A stretch of DNA of 64,000 nt from Novosphingobium pentaromativorans US6-1 (lineage in GTDB: Bacteria; Pseudomonadota; Alphaproteobacteria; Sphingomonadales; Sphingomonadaceae): NCBI RefSeq assembly GCF_000767465.1, contig NZ_CP009291.1, forward strand, positions 310,001 to 374,000, read 5' to 3'. Both the position numbers and the translations under genes were made by a program. Below the pieces are notes generated by a model. The model was not told where the DNA came from and ran no database searches. It worked only from the letters and a program-made list of their open reading frames with translations. Shown piece after piece: positions 8,176-16,788 of this stretch (the first letter of the stretch is position 1; every line of letters begins with the position of its first letter).

Positions 8176-10452
8176 TCAGGCGATCTTGACGAAGCTGTCG
8201 ATCACGCGCTTGCGGCCCGACTGCTCGAAGTCGATCTCCAGCTTGTTGCCTTCCTGCCCGGCCACGGTGCCGTAGCCGAACTTCTCGTGAAACACGCGCG
8301 CGCCGATGGCGATATCGGTGCGCGGCTTGGCCGCGAAGCTGGCCGCGCTGCGCGTCGTCTCGGCGATCCGGCGGGGTTTCGTTTCGAATTCGCGTGCGGC
8401 AGCCCGCTGCCAGCCCGGGCCGCGCGTCATCGTGCGCGCGGGTTGGGCGCGGGCGACGTCGGCGAAGGGATCGGCATGTTCTGACCACTGCGCGCGCCAC
8501 AGCGAAGCACCGCCGGTGAGCGTCGTCTCGCTTTCGACGTGATCTTCGGGCAATTCGGCGATGAAGCGCGAGGGGATCGAGCTGGTCCACTGGCCGTAGA
8601 TGCGGCGGTTGGCGGCGTGGAGGATGGTGCACTTGCGGCGCGCCCGGGTGATCGCGACATAGGCAAGGCGGCGTTCTTCCTCGAGGCTGGCAAGGCCGCC
8701 TTCGTCCAGCGAACGCTGCGAGGGAAATACGCCTTCTTCCCAGCCCGGCAGGAATACGTGGTCGAATTCCAGGCCCTTGGCGGCGTGCATGGTCATGATC
8801 GTGACCTTTTCCTCGTCGCTGGCCGCGTCGTTGTCCATGACGAGGCTGACATGCTCGAGAAAGTCGCCGAGGCTTTCGTACTCTTCCATGGCGCGGGCAA
8901 GCTCGACAAGGTTTTCCAGCCGTCCGGAGGCTTCGGCTGTCCGCTCGGCCTGCAGCGCGTCGGTATAGCCGCTTTCGTCGAGAACGATGCGCATCAGGTC
9001 CGCCGGGTTCTCCGTCTTCTCCAGATCGCGCCACCGGGCGAAGTCGCGCATCAGCGACAGGAAAGTGTTGCGCGCACGGGCGGGCAGTTCGTCGGTATCG
9101 ACGATTTCGATGGCGGCCGCGGCAAGAGGGATGCCCTGGCGGCGCGCGAGCTGGTGCAGCTTCTCCAGCGCCTTGGCGCCAAGTCCGCGCTTCGGGGCAT
9201 TGTAGATGCGCTCGAAAGCGAGGTCGTCGGCGGGCTGGGCGATAACGCGCAGGTAGGCCAGCGCATCGCGGATTTCGGCGCGTTCGTAAAAACGGAAACC
9301 GCCGACGATCCGGTACTTGAGGCCGATCGAGATGAAGCGGTCTTCGAACTCGCGCGTCTGGTACTGCGCGCGCACGAGAATGGCCATCTGGTCCAGCGGG
9401 GCGCCCTCGCGCTCGAGCCGCTCGATCTCGTCGCCCACGCGGCGCGCTTCTTCCGGTGCATCCCAGACGCCGATCACGCGCACCTTGTCCCCGGGGTGGC
9501 GCTCGGTCCACAAGGTCTTGCCGAGGCGCTGGCTGTTCTCGTTGATGAGGCCCGAGGCAGCGGCAAGGATCTCGGGCGTCGAGCGGTAGTTCTGTTCGAG
9601 CCGGATCACTTTCGCGCCGGGAAAATCCTTTTCGAAGCGCAGGATATTGGCGACTTCTGCGCCGCGCCATGAATAGATCGACTGGTCGTCGTCACCCACC
9701 ACGCAGATGTTCTGGCGGCCCTGCGCGATCAGGCGCAGCCACAGGTACTGGACCTGGTTGGTGTCCTGATATTCGTCCACCATGACGTACTTGAAGCGCT
9801 GCTGGTACTGCTCCAGCACCTCGCGATGGGTGCGCAGGATGTTGAGCATGTGCAGCAGCAGGTCACCGAAGTCGCAGGCGTTGAGCGTCTTCAGGCGGTC
9901 CTGGTAGAGGCTGTAGAACTTCTGGCCGCGGCCGTTGGCATAGGCTTCGTTTTCCGCTGCATCGAGATCCTGCGGATTGAGCCCGCGGTTCTTCCAGCGA
10001 TCGATGCACCCGGCAAGCTGGCGGGCGGGGAAGCGCTTTTCATCGACGCCTTCGGCCTGGATGAGCTGCTTGAGCAGGCGCAGCTGATCGTCGGTGTCGA
10101 TGATCGTGTAGTTGGGTTGCAGCCCCACCAGTTCGGCATGGCGGCGCAGCATCCTGGCCGCGATGGCGTGGAAGGTGCCGAGCCACGGCATGCCCTCGAC
10201 CGCGGGGCCGACGAGCTGGCCGACCCGGTCGCGCATTTCGCGCGCGGCCTTGTTGGTGAAAGTGACGCACAGCACTTCGCTTGGCCATGCAAGGCGATTG
10301 CGGATGATGTTGGCAAGACGCCGGGTGAGGGCGGCGGTCTTGCCCGTGCCTGCGCCTGCCAGCATCAGGACCGGCCCTTCGGTGGTCAGCACGGCCTCCT
10401 TCTGGGGCGCGTTGAGGCCGTCGATCAGGGGATCGTTGCTGGCGGCAGGCAT
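8176..10452 (-). CDS. uvrD: ATP-dependent DNA helicase UvrD/PcrA
   Basis: Superfamily 1A 3'-5' DNA helicase used in nucleotide-excision and mismatch repair and for dismantling RecA filaments. The 758-residue form shows GAGTGKT at 33-39, VDEYQDTN, QNYRST, the motif V region TIMTMHAAKGLEFD and VAITRARR. It ends with the Tudor-like tail of PcrA/UvrD (FGYGTVAGQEGNKLEIDF). The ATG giving MPAASNDPL is used; an in-frame GTG 11 codons upstream (VNSLQD) is an alternative that would run into the operator region. A LexA-type box directly upstream suggests SOS induction. Length is normal for the family. Confidence 0.95.
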   Translation of the reverse strand: MPAASNDPLIDGLNAPQKEAVLTTEGPVLMLAGAGTGKTAALTRRLANIIRNRLAWPSEVLCVTFTNKAAREMRDRVGQLVGPAVEGMPWLGTFHAIAARMLRRHAELVGLQPNYTIIDTDDQLRLLKQLIQAEGVDEKRFPARQLAGCIDRWKNRGLNPQDLDAAENEAYANGRGQKFYSLYQDRLKTLNACDFGDLLLHMLNILRTHREVLEQYQQRFKYVMVDEYQDTNQVQYLWLRLIAQGRQNICVVGDDDQSIYSWRGAEVANILRFEKDFPGAKVIRLEQNYRSTPEILAAASGLINENSQRLGKTLWTERHPGDKVRVIGVWDAPEEARRVGDEIERLEREGAPLDQMAILVRAQYQTREFEDRFISIGLKYRIVGGFRFYERAEIRDALAYLRVIAQPADDLAFERIYNAPKRGLGAKALEKLHQLARRQGIPLAAAAIEIVDTDELPARARNTFLSLMRDFARWRDLEKTENPADLMRIVLDESGYTDALQAERTAEASGRLENLVELARAMEEYESLGDFLEHVSLVMDNDAASDEEKVTIMTMHAAKGLEFDHVFLPGWEEGVFPSQRSLDEGGLASLEEERRLAYVAITRARRKCTILHAANRRIYGQWTSSIPSRFIAELPEDHVESETTLTGGASLWRAQWSEHADPFADVARAQPARTMTRGPGWQRAAAREFETKPRRIAETTRSAASFAAKPRTDIAIGARVFHEKFGYGTVAGQEGNKLEIDFEQSGRKRVIDSFVKIA

Positions 10453-10489
10453 GCCGCTGGGCGAGGTATCTTGCAGGCTGTTCACACGT

Positions 10490-10504
10490 GAACAACTAGG
10501 GAAC
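10490..10504. promoter_or_regulatory. LexA (SOS) box upstream of uvrD
   Basis: GAAC (10490-10493), seven bases, GAAC (10501-10504): a perfect copy of the alphaproteobacterial LexA consensus GTTC-N7-GTTC read from the uvrD strand. It overlaps a near-palindrome GTTCACACGTGAAC (10480-10493) and lies 38 bases before the uvrD ATG. Confidence 0.8.
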
Positions 10505-10599
10505 GGAACATCGCGGCGCAAGGCCGCTTTGCCGCATGAATGGAACATTCCCGGGCGTGAAACGTCGGTTCGGCAACGGATACACAGTGGAGAGAGACC

Positions 10600-11193
10600 A
10601 TGCGAAAATCGATTCTCGCAGGCGCATCGGCGCTTGCTCTGGCGGCCTTGCCCGGTGCGCTACTGGCCCAGAATGCGCCGCCTGCAGCCGCCGATCCGGC
10701 GCAAGTCGCCTCGGCGGCGCCGGTAACGCTGACGCCGGAGCAGAAGGCCTTGTACGACGGCTGGCCGGCAGACCGTCAGGCCGAGTACGATGCCTGGCCG
10801 GACGAGTACAAGGGCTACTACTGGACGCTCGTTCCCGAGCGGCAGGAAGGGTACTGGGCCCTGACGCCCGACCAGCGCGGACAGGTCTACAAGATGAGCC
10901 CGCAGCAGCGTGAAACCGCGTGGGCGTCGATCATCCAGCAGCTCAACGGCGAAACTCCCACAACCCCTGCAACCCAGGCGAATCCGCCCGGCGAGGGCAT
11001 GCCGACTGCCGGGGTGCCCGCGCCGCAAGCGGCCGAACAGGCCGTGCGCCCCGCGATGCCTGCGGACGAAAGCTATCAGGGCGGCCCCTACAAGGGGGCG
11101 CTTACGCCGCCGCCTGCCTCTGCGATGAACAAGGATTATCCGGTCTGCAGCAAGACCGTGCAGGACAGCTGCCGCAATCCCGGTGGCAAGTAA
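10600..11193 (+). CDS. Exported protein with 11-residue Trp/Tyr/Pro repeats
   Basis: A 197-residue protein of unknown function. MRKSILAGASALALAALPGALLAQ is a clear signal peptide ending in ALLAQ near residue 24. Residues 44-108 form about six tandem units with prolines at 46, 56, 67, 79, 90 and 101, each preceded by an aromatic or hydrophobic pair and followed by charged residues (for example YDGWPADRQAE, YDAWPDEYKGY, YWTLVPERQEG). A Pro/Ala-rich linker and a short tail with two cysteines (YPVCSK, DSCRNP) follow. GGAGAGAGACC supplies a good ribosome site. Located in the periplasm or secreted; no functional assignment is possible from sequence. Confidence 0.75.
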   Translation: MRKSILAGASALALAALPGALLAQNAPPAAADPAQVASAAPVTLTPEQKALYDGWPADRQAEYDAWPDEYKGYYWTLVPERQEGYWALTPDQRGQVYKMSPQQRETAWASIIQQLNGETPTTPATQANPPGEGMPTAGVPAPQAAEQAVRPAMPADESYQGGPYKGALTPPPASAMNKDYPVCSKTVQDSCRNPGGK

Positions 11194-11217
11194 CGGCCCC
11201 GGTTTTTTGAGTACGAA

Positions 11218-11243
11218 AAGGGTCCCGCCGCGTGGCGGGGCCC
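11218..11243 (-). terminator. Terminator of rluB-rsmD
   Basis: On the minus strand GGGCCCCGCC-ACGC-GGCGGGACCC is followed by TTTTCG, 20 bases after the rsmD stop. It can also slow transcription arriving from the convergent repeat-protein gene. Confidence 0.75.
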
Positions 11244-11262
11244 ACTTCATATCGGCGCAATA

Positions 11263-11832
11263 TCAGGATTCGATGCGGCGCAGGATGTGGAGCCGTGCCT
11301 TGCCGACATCGCGTACGGCGTCGGTTTCGAACCCGCGGATCGAAACGTCCTCGCCGCGCGCCGTCTCCAGGCTCACCCAGGTGGTTTCCCCGATCCAGCC
11401 GAGTCGCGTGAGCTTGTCCACGGCGACCGCACCGGCTCCGGTATCGTAAGGCGGATCGAGCAGCACGAGGTCGAGCGGCTCCTTCGCCGGACCCAGCGAT
11501 AGTGCCGAGCAGGCCCGAACGTCGCATTGCGACTGGGCCTGCAGGTTGGCGATGTTGCGACGGATGGCGCGGATCGCGGCAGCGTCCTGATCGACGAAGA
11601 GGCAATGCGCCGCGCCGCGCGACAGGGCTTCGAGGCCGAGCGCGCCGGAGCCTGCGAACAGGTCGGCGACCTTCAGTCCTTCGAACGTGCCGAGGCGGCT
11701 CGTCAGCATCGAGAACAACGTCTCGCGGGTGCGGTCGGCGGTCGGGCGCGTCGTGTCACCTTCGGGCGCAGCCAGCTTGCGCCCGCGCCAAGCGCCGGCA
11801 ACGATTCGCAGGCCGGTGCTTGTGCCCTTCAT
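11263..11832 (-). CDS. rsmD: 16S rRNA (guanine966-N2)-methyltransferase RsmD
   Basis: SAM-dependent methylation of G966 in 16S rRNA during 30S assembly. The 189-residue protein carries the TRPTADRTRETLFSML substrate segment, SAM motif DLFAGSGALGLEALSRGA and the catalytic DLVLLDPPYD. Its ATG overlaps the rluB stop by four bases (ATGA), implying translational coupling in a two-gene rRNA-modification operon that ends at the terminator downstream. Confidence 0.93.
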   Translation of the reverse strand: MKGTSTGLRIVAGAWRGRKLAAPEGDTTRPTADRTRETLFSMLTSRLGTFEGLKVADLFAGSGALGLEALSRGAAHCLFVDQDAAAIRAIRRNIANLQAQSQCDVRACSALSLGPAKEPLDLVLLDPPYDTGAGAVAVDKLTRLGWIGETTWVSLETARGEDVSIRGFETDAVRDVGKARLHILRRIES

Positions 11833-12794
11833 TCGCCTTTGCCCTTGCCGAGGGAGCGGCGGAAGGTCTCGAGATCGCGCTGCGAAACTTCTCCGACCGT
11901 GCCCTTGGGCAGGTCGCCCAGCACGAAGGGGCCGTAGGAAATGCGCAGCAGGCGGCTGACCTTCAGGCCGAGATGTTCCAGCACGCGGCGCACTTCGCGG
12001 TTCTTGCCCTCGGTCAGGGTCATTTCGATCCACTGGTTGCGTCCCGTCCGACGTTCCATGTTCGCGTCGATCTTGCCGTATTGGATGCCGTCGATCTCGA
12101 TGCCGTCGATCAGGTCCTCGAGCTGGGCCTGCGTGATATCGCCGAAAGCGCGGGCGCGGTAGGTGCGCGGGACGCCGTTGGCGGGCAGTTCCAGCTGGCG
12201 CTTGAACTCGCCGTCGTTGGTCAGCAGCAGCAGGCCCTCGGTGTTGAGGTCAAGTCGGCCGATCGGCATGACCCGGCCGCTGCCGGCAGGCAGGGCATTG
12301 CGCAGGGCATTGTAGATCGTCGGGCGGCCGGCGGGATCGCGCTCGGCGGTCAGCAGTCCGGCAGGCTTGTGGAAGACGAACAGGCGGGTCGCCTCGGGTG
12401 CCTTCACCGGCTGGCCGTCGACGGTCACGCCGCGCAGATCCTTCAGGACCGTCGAGGGCGCGGTAATCGGCTCGTCGTCCAGCTTGACGCGGCCCTCGGC
12501 GATCATGCGTTCCGCTTCGCGGCGGCTGGCGACGCCAGCGCGGGCGAGCAGCTTGGCGATCCGTTCGCCCTCGCGCTCGGGCAGCGAGGGATCGCGGGGC
12601 GTCGGCGGTGCGGCCGGGCGCGGGACGCGAGGCTTGCGCGGCGCATTGCCGCGCGCGTCGTCGCCGCCGGGACGGCTTTTGTCGCTGCCGGGACGGCCGT
12701 TCTCGTTGCCGGATCGGCTGTTGAAGGGACGCTTGCTGCCGGTGGCCGCGCGCGGGCGTCTCGGTTCACCGGGTTTCTGGGGAGGTCTGGCCAT
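11829..12794 (-). CDS. rluB: 23S rRNA pseudouridine synthase RluB family
   Basis: Isomerises a uridine in helix 89-92 region of 23S rRNA (U2605 in E. coli). The 321-residue protein has a disordered, Arg/Pro/Gly-rich N-terminal extension (about residues 1-70), an S4 RNA-binding domain (RIAKLLARAGVASRREAE), and the RsuA-type catalytic domain with GRLDLNTEGLLLLTNDG, whose Asp is the nucleophile, and EGKNREVRRVLEHLGL. First gene of the rluB-rsmD operon. RluE/RluF specificity cannot be fully excluded, but the long basic N-terminus and context favour RluB. Confidence 0.9.
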   Translation of the reverse strand: MARPPQKPGEPRRPRAATGSKRPFNSRSGNENGRPGSDKSRPGGDDARGNAPRKPRVPRPAAPPTPRDPSLPEREGERIAKLLARAGVASRREAERMIAEGRVKLDDEPITAPSTVLKDLRGVTVDGQPVKAPEATRLFVFHKPAGLLTAERDPAGRPTIYNALRNALPAGSGRVMPIGRLDLNTEGLLLLTNDGEFKRQLELPANGVPRTYRARAFGDITQAQLEDLIDGIEIDGIQYGKIDANMERRTGRNQWIEMTLTEGKNREVRRVLEHLGLKVSRLLRISYGPFVLGDLPKGTVGEVSQRDLETFRRSLGKGKGE

Positions 12795-12891
12795 GGCAGC
12801 GCCTTAGCTGTTGATCGCCGGTTCATCCAGCCTTCCCATACAGGTGGGGGCTGCGTATCCCGAAGCCCCGCACGCCGATGGAGTTTCATGA

Positions 12892-14604
12892 ATGGCCGCA
12901 GCCGCGACAGATCAGCCGAAGAAGCCGGGCTGGCGCCGCGTCCTTCGAGCACTCGGGAACCGCAAGACGGGTTTCATGGCGCTGTTCGGCTTCGCATCGG
13001 GCCTGCCTTACGCGCTGCTGCTCGGCACGCTCTACGCATGGCTGTCCGACGCCAAGGTCGATCTGGAGACGATGGGCGTCTTCTCGCTGATCGGCCTTGC
13101 CTACTCGTTCAAGTTCCTCTGGTCGCCCTTGCTCGACCGGGTGGAACTGCCGCTGCTCAAGCGGCTCGGCAAGCGCAAGCAGTGGATCGTCTCGGCGCAG
13201 CTCATGCTGGGGCTGATCCTGCTGGTCCTTTCGACCCTCAATCCGCTCACGGCCCTTGGCTGGTTCTCGCTGCTCGCCGGGATCGGCGCCTTTGCGTCGG
13301 CAACGCAGGACGTCGTCGTCGATGCCTGGCGGGTCGATGTCGCCGACGAGGAAGCGACGATCGACATGCTCTCGACCGTCTATCAGATGGGCTATCGCAT
13401 CGCGGCGCTGGTCGGCGGTGCGCTGGCGCTGTTCTTGGCTGAGCGCACAGACTGGCCGACGGTCTATGCGACGATGGGGGCAATCATTGCGCTTGTCGGC
13501 GTGCTGGGTCTCTTCGCGCCCGATGCCGAGGTTACCGCCGCCACGATCGGCGCTGCCGAAGATGAGCTGCTGGCACTGCGCGAAGTGGGCGAGATCGATC
13601 CGCGCGTGCGCAAGTGGGCGCTTTTCGGCATCGGCCTGCTCTGGGCCTGGGCGCTGATCACGGTGGGCCTGTTCATGGTCCGCTCGCTTGGCAGCGATCC
13701 GGAAACACGCCCCGATTCGGTCGCCTTCATCGCCACGAAGGGACCGCTTGTGGTCATCGCCACCGTCGTCGTGCCGGCGCTGGTGGCTGCATGGCTGGTG
13801 CGCATGAAGGACAAGGGGCGCTACGTGCTGACCGCCGCGAGCCCCGCCCGCAGCGCGATGGACCGCTTCGTCGACCATGGCTACCGCGCCCTGATCCTGC
13901 CCCTGACCGATTTCGTCGGGCGACTGGGCTGGGCGGTCATCCTCGTTTTCGCACTGGTGCTGACCTACCGGATCACCGATGCGATCTGGGGCAGCTTTGC
14001 CTATCCGTTCTACCTTGGCGAACTGAAGTACTCCAAGGACGAGGTCGCGATTGCATCCAAGTTCTTCGGCGTCGGCGCACTCGTCGTCGGGCTGGCGCTG
14101 GGCGGAACCTTGCTCACGGTCATGGGACGCATGGCCACGTTGACCTTCGGTGCGCTGATCGCCGCGCTGACGAACCTGCTCTATGCCGACCTTGCCCTGG
14201 GCGGCGCGCGTATTGCCGCCGTCAGCGATGCGAGCGGCTTCACCTGGCTCGTCTCGCACCTTGGCGGAGACCAGCGGCTGGCCAAGCTGATGCTGGCGAT
14301 CGCGGGCGAGAACATTGCCGTGGGCATCGCCGGCGCGGCTTTCGTCGCATATCTCTCCTCGGTCGTCGCCAAGGGCTACAGCGCCGTCCAGTACGCCTTG
14401 CTGTCATCCCTGACCTTGCTGGTCGGCACGCTCGGGCGCGGCGCGCTGGGGCAGATGATCGAGGAATACGGCTATTATCCGGTGTTCCTGCTCACCACGG
14501 CCATGGGGATGGTCGCGGTCGTCCTGTGCCTGATCGAGTGGGCGCGCGTTGCAAGGCTGGGCCGGGCATCGGGCATCGACGCGACCGCGCTCGAAGGCGC
14601 CTGA
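12892..14604 (+). CDS. AmpG-like MFS permease (muropeptide/anhydromuropeptide)
   Basis: Inner-membrane major-facilitator protein with about 12-14 hydrophobic segments in 570 residues. The N-terminal GFASGLPYALLLGTL and the ATQDVVVDAWRVD stretch are characteristic of AmpG, which imports GlcNAc-anhydroMurNAc peptides for cell-wall recycling. It is longer than E. coli AmpG (491), with an extra central hydrophilic region around residues 200-310 (EVTAATIGAAEDELLALREVGEID and following). That internal enlargement is common in sphingomonad members. No ampC/ampR is nearby, so the role is probably recycling rather than beta-lactamase induction. Confidence 0.82.
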   Translation: MAAAATDQPKKPGWRRVLRALGNRKTGFMALFGFASGLPYALLLGTLYAWLSDAKVDLETMGVFSLIGLAYSFKFLWSPLLDRVELPLLKRLGKRKQWIVSAQLMLGLILLVLSTLNPLTALGWFSLLAGIGAFASATQDVVVDAWRVDVADEEATIDMLSTVYQMGYRIAALVGGALALFLAERTDWPTVYATMGAIIALVGVLGLFAPDAEVTAATIGAAEDELLALREVGEIDPRVRKWALFGIGLLWAWALITVGLFMVRSLGSDPETRPDSVAFIATKGPLVVIATVVVPALVAAWLVRMKDKGRYVLTAASPARSAMDRFVDHGYRALILPLTDFVGRLGWAVILVFALVLTYRITDAIWGSFAYPFYLGELKYSKDEVAIASKFFGVGALVVGLALGGTLLTVMGRMATLTFGALIAALTNLLYADLALGGARIAAVSDASGFTWLVSHLGGDQRLAKLMLAIAGENIAVGIAGAAFVAYLSSVVAKGYSAVQYALLSSLTLLVGTLGRGALGQMIEEYGYYPVFLLTTAMGMVAVVLCLIEWARVARLGRASGIDATALEGA

Positions 14605-14669
14605 CCGGCTCGATCCTGCGCTGAGCCATTCAAGCCATCGCGCGGCGCCAGCGTGAGCCGGGGCGGCGC

Positions 14670-16004
14670 CTAGTCGGGAATTTCGTCGTTGTCCCGCAGC
14701 ACCGTACCGGCGAGGTACAGCGAGCCGCCGATCAGTACGACGTCATCCTGCTGCGCATCGATCCGGAGCGCTGACAGCGCCTCGCGAACATTGGCCGCTG
14801 CAACGGGGGCGGGGATATCCGGGACCTGGCGGAAGGCTTCGACGTCATGGCAATCGTGGCCGGGCACCGGCACGACCGTGACGCTGGCAAGTCTTTCGCG
14901 CAGCGGTTCGAGCAAGGCCTGCGGGGCCTTGTTGGCCAGCATGCCGAGAACGAGGTGAACCCTGGTCGGCCGCCGGAAATGCGTGGCGATGGCGTTGCCG
15001 GCGTCCGGGTTATGCCCGCCATCGAGCCAGCAAGCGGTGCCTGCAGGAAGCAGCGCTGTCAGCGGACCTTCGCCGAGCCGTTGCAGGCGGGCAGGCCAGC
15101 TGGCTTGGACCATCGCCTCGGCATAGGCGTTTTCCGGGATGTCGACGGCCTGCTGGTGGCGCAGCATGGCGATGGCCAGTCCGGCGTTCACGCCCTGGTG
15201 CAGGCCCGGCATGCGGGGCGTGGGCAGCGACAGGCTGCCTTGGGCGTCCGAGTACGTGAGCCCTTCGGGCGAAGCGACGATCGTCCAGTCCTGGCCGCGG
15301 CGGATCACCGGCGCGCCGACGATGGCGGCCTGCCCCTGGATCGCCTGATTCATCGCCGGTGTATAGTCGAGCGTGACCAACGCCGCGCCGGACTTGGCAA
15401 TGCCCGCCTTCTCGAAGGCGATACGGGTCATGGCATCGCTCGGCACATTGTCTTCGGGCGCGAGGAGGAAAGCCTCGTGGTCGATGCCGAGCGAGGCGAT
15501 GCCGCCCACTACCGGCGTCTCGATGACATTGGTCGCGTCGTAGCGGCCGCCAAGGCCGACCTCGATCACGCAGGCATCGGCAGGATGGCGTGAGAAGGCA
15601 AGGAAAGCCGCCGCGGTCGACACTTCGAAGAAACTCGCGCCGATCCCGGCGGCCTCGGCCACGTCCAGCACTTCGTCCAAGTGCCGGGCCAGCGTTTCGT
15701 CCTCGATCAGCTTGCCCGAAACACGGATGCGTTCGTTGAAGCGCACGAGATGCGGGCTGGTGAAGACGTGGACGGTTCTGCCGACCGCTTCCAGCGCGGC
15801 GCGCAGGAAGGCGCAGGTCGATCCCTTGCCGTTGGTCCCGGCGACGTGGAACACCGGTGGCAGGTTGCGCTGCGGATTGCCGAGCCGCTCGAGCAGCACG
15901 CGCACAACGTCGAGACCGATGCGGCCCTGCGGCACCGAAAGGGCGCCGAGGCGATCGAGCTGGGTCTGGACGCGGGGGTCGTCCGAAACCGCAAAGTCGC
16001 GCAT
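14670..16004 (-). CDS. folC: Dihydrofolate synthase / folylpolyglutamate synthase
   Basis: ATP-dependent ligase that joins glutamate to dihydropteroate and extends folate polyglutamate tails. The 444-residue protein shows the Mur-ligase-like P-loop HVAGTNGKGST, TSPHLVRFNERI, the DATNVIETP region and WLDGGHNPDAG. It starts 4 bases after the trpA stop, so it is translated from the trp transcript. In many proteobacteria accD sits directly before folC; here it does not. Confidence 0.94.
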   Translation of the reverse strand: MRDFAVSDDPRVQTQLDRLGALSVPQGRIGLDVVRVLLERLGNPQRNLPPVFHVAGTNGKGSTCAFLRAALEAVGRTVHVFTSPHLVRFNERIRVSGKLIEDETLARHLDEVLDVAEAAGIGASFFEVSTAAAFLAFSRHPADACVIEVGLGGRYDATNVIETPVVGGIASLGIDHEAFLLAPEDNVPSDAMTRIAFEKAGIAKSGAALVTLDYTPAMNQAIQGQAAIVGAPVIRRGQDWTIVASPEGLTYSDAQGSLSLPTPRMPGLHQGVNAGLAIAMLRHQQAVDIPENAYAEAMVQASWPARLQRLGEGPLTALLPAGTACWLDGGHNPDAGNAIATHFRRPTRVHLVLGMLANKAPQALLEPLRERLASVTVVPVPGHDCHDVEAFRQVPDIPAPVAAANVREALSALRIDAQQDDVVLIGGSLYLAGTVLRDNDEIPD

Positions 16005-16008
16005 GGGA

Positions 16009-16785
16009 TCAGCGTGCCGAATGTACCGCCTGGGCCAAGGCCGCGGTCAGTTCGCGCAAAGGACCCGCGGCATTGTCGCCATGCTGCTTGACGAGGTCGA
16101 TGAAGGCCGAGCCGACGACCACGCCATCTGCGACCTTGGCGATCTTCCCGGCCTGCTCGGGCGTGCGCACCCCGAAGCCGACGGCCACGGGAATGTCCGA
16201 TGCGGCCTTGAGCCGGGCTACGGCGTCCTCGATCGAGGCCTGCGCGGCCTGCTGCATGCCGGTGATCCCTGCAACCGATACGTAGTAGAGGAAGCCGGAA
16301 GAGCCTTCGAGAACGGTCGGAAGACGGGCAGTGTCGGTCGTCGGCGTCGCCAGGCGGATCAGCGAAACGCCGGCCTCGCGCAGCGCCGGACCGAGTTCGG
16401 GGTCTTCCTCGGGCGGAATGTCCACGCAGATGACGCCGTCGACACCGGCCTTGCGGCATTCCTGCGCGAACCATTCCGACCCGCGAATCGTCATCGGGTT
16501 GGCATAGCCCATCAGCACCAGCGGTACTTGCGGGTGGCGGGCGCGAAATTCGGCGGCCATGCGGAAGATGTCGGCCGTGCGCGTGCCCTTGGCGAGACTG
16601 CGCAGGTTCGCTTCCTGGATCGCGGGGCCATCGGCCATCGGATCGGTAAAGGGCATGCCCAGTTCGATCACGTCGGCGCCGCCTTCGACAAGCGCGTCGA
16701 GATTAGCTGCGGTATCGCCGTCACCGCCGGTAATGAAGCAGACGAGCGCAGGGCCCTTGGAAAAGGCAGTTTCGAAGCGGGTCAT
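16009..16785 (-). CDS. trpA: Tryptophan synthase alpha chain
   Basis: Cleaves indole-3-glycerol phosphate to indole, which is channelled to TrpB. The 258-residue TIM-barrel protein has ALVCFITGGDGD (strand 1), the catalytic Glu in ADVIELGMPFTDPMADGP with the second acid in FTDPMADG, and GVDGVICVDIPPEE. It begins 3 bases after the trpB stop. The following gene is folC, with no accD between. Confidence 0.95.
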   Translation of the reverse strand: MTRFETAFSKGPALVCFITGGDGDTAANLDALVEGGADVIELGMPFTDPMADGPAIQEANLRSLAKGTRTADIFRMAAEFRARHPQVPLVLMGYANPMTIRGSEWFAQECRKAGVDGVICVDIPPEEDPELGPALREAGVSLIRLATPTTDTARLPTVLEGSSGFLYYVSVAGITGMQQAAQASIEDAVARLKAASDIPVAVGFGVRTPEQAGKIAKVADGVVVGSAFIDLVKQHGDNAAGPLRELTAALAQAVHSAR

Positions 16786-16788
16786 GTC

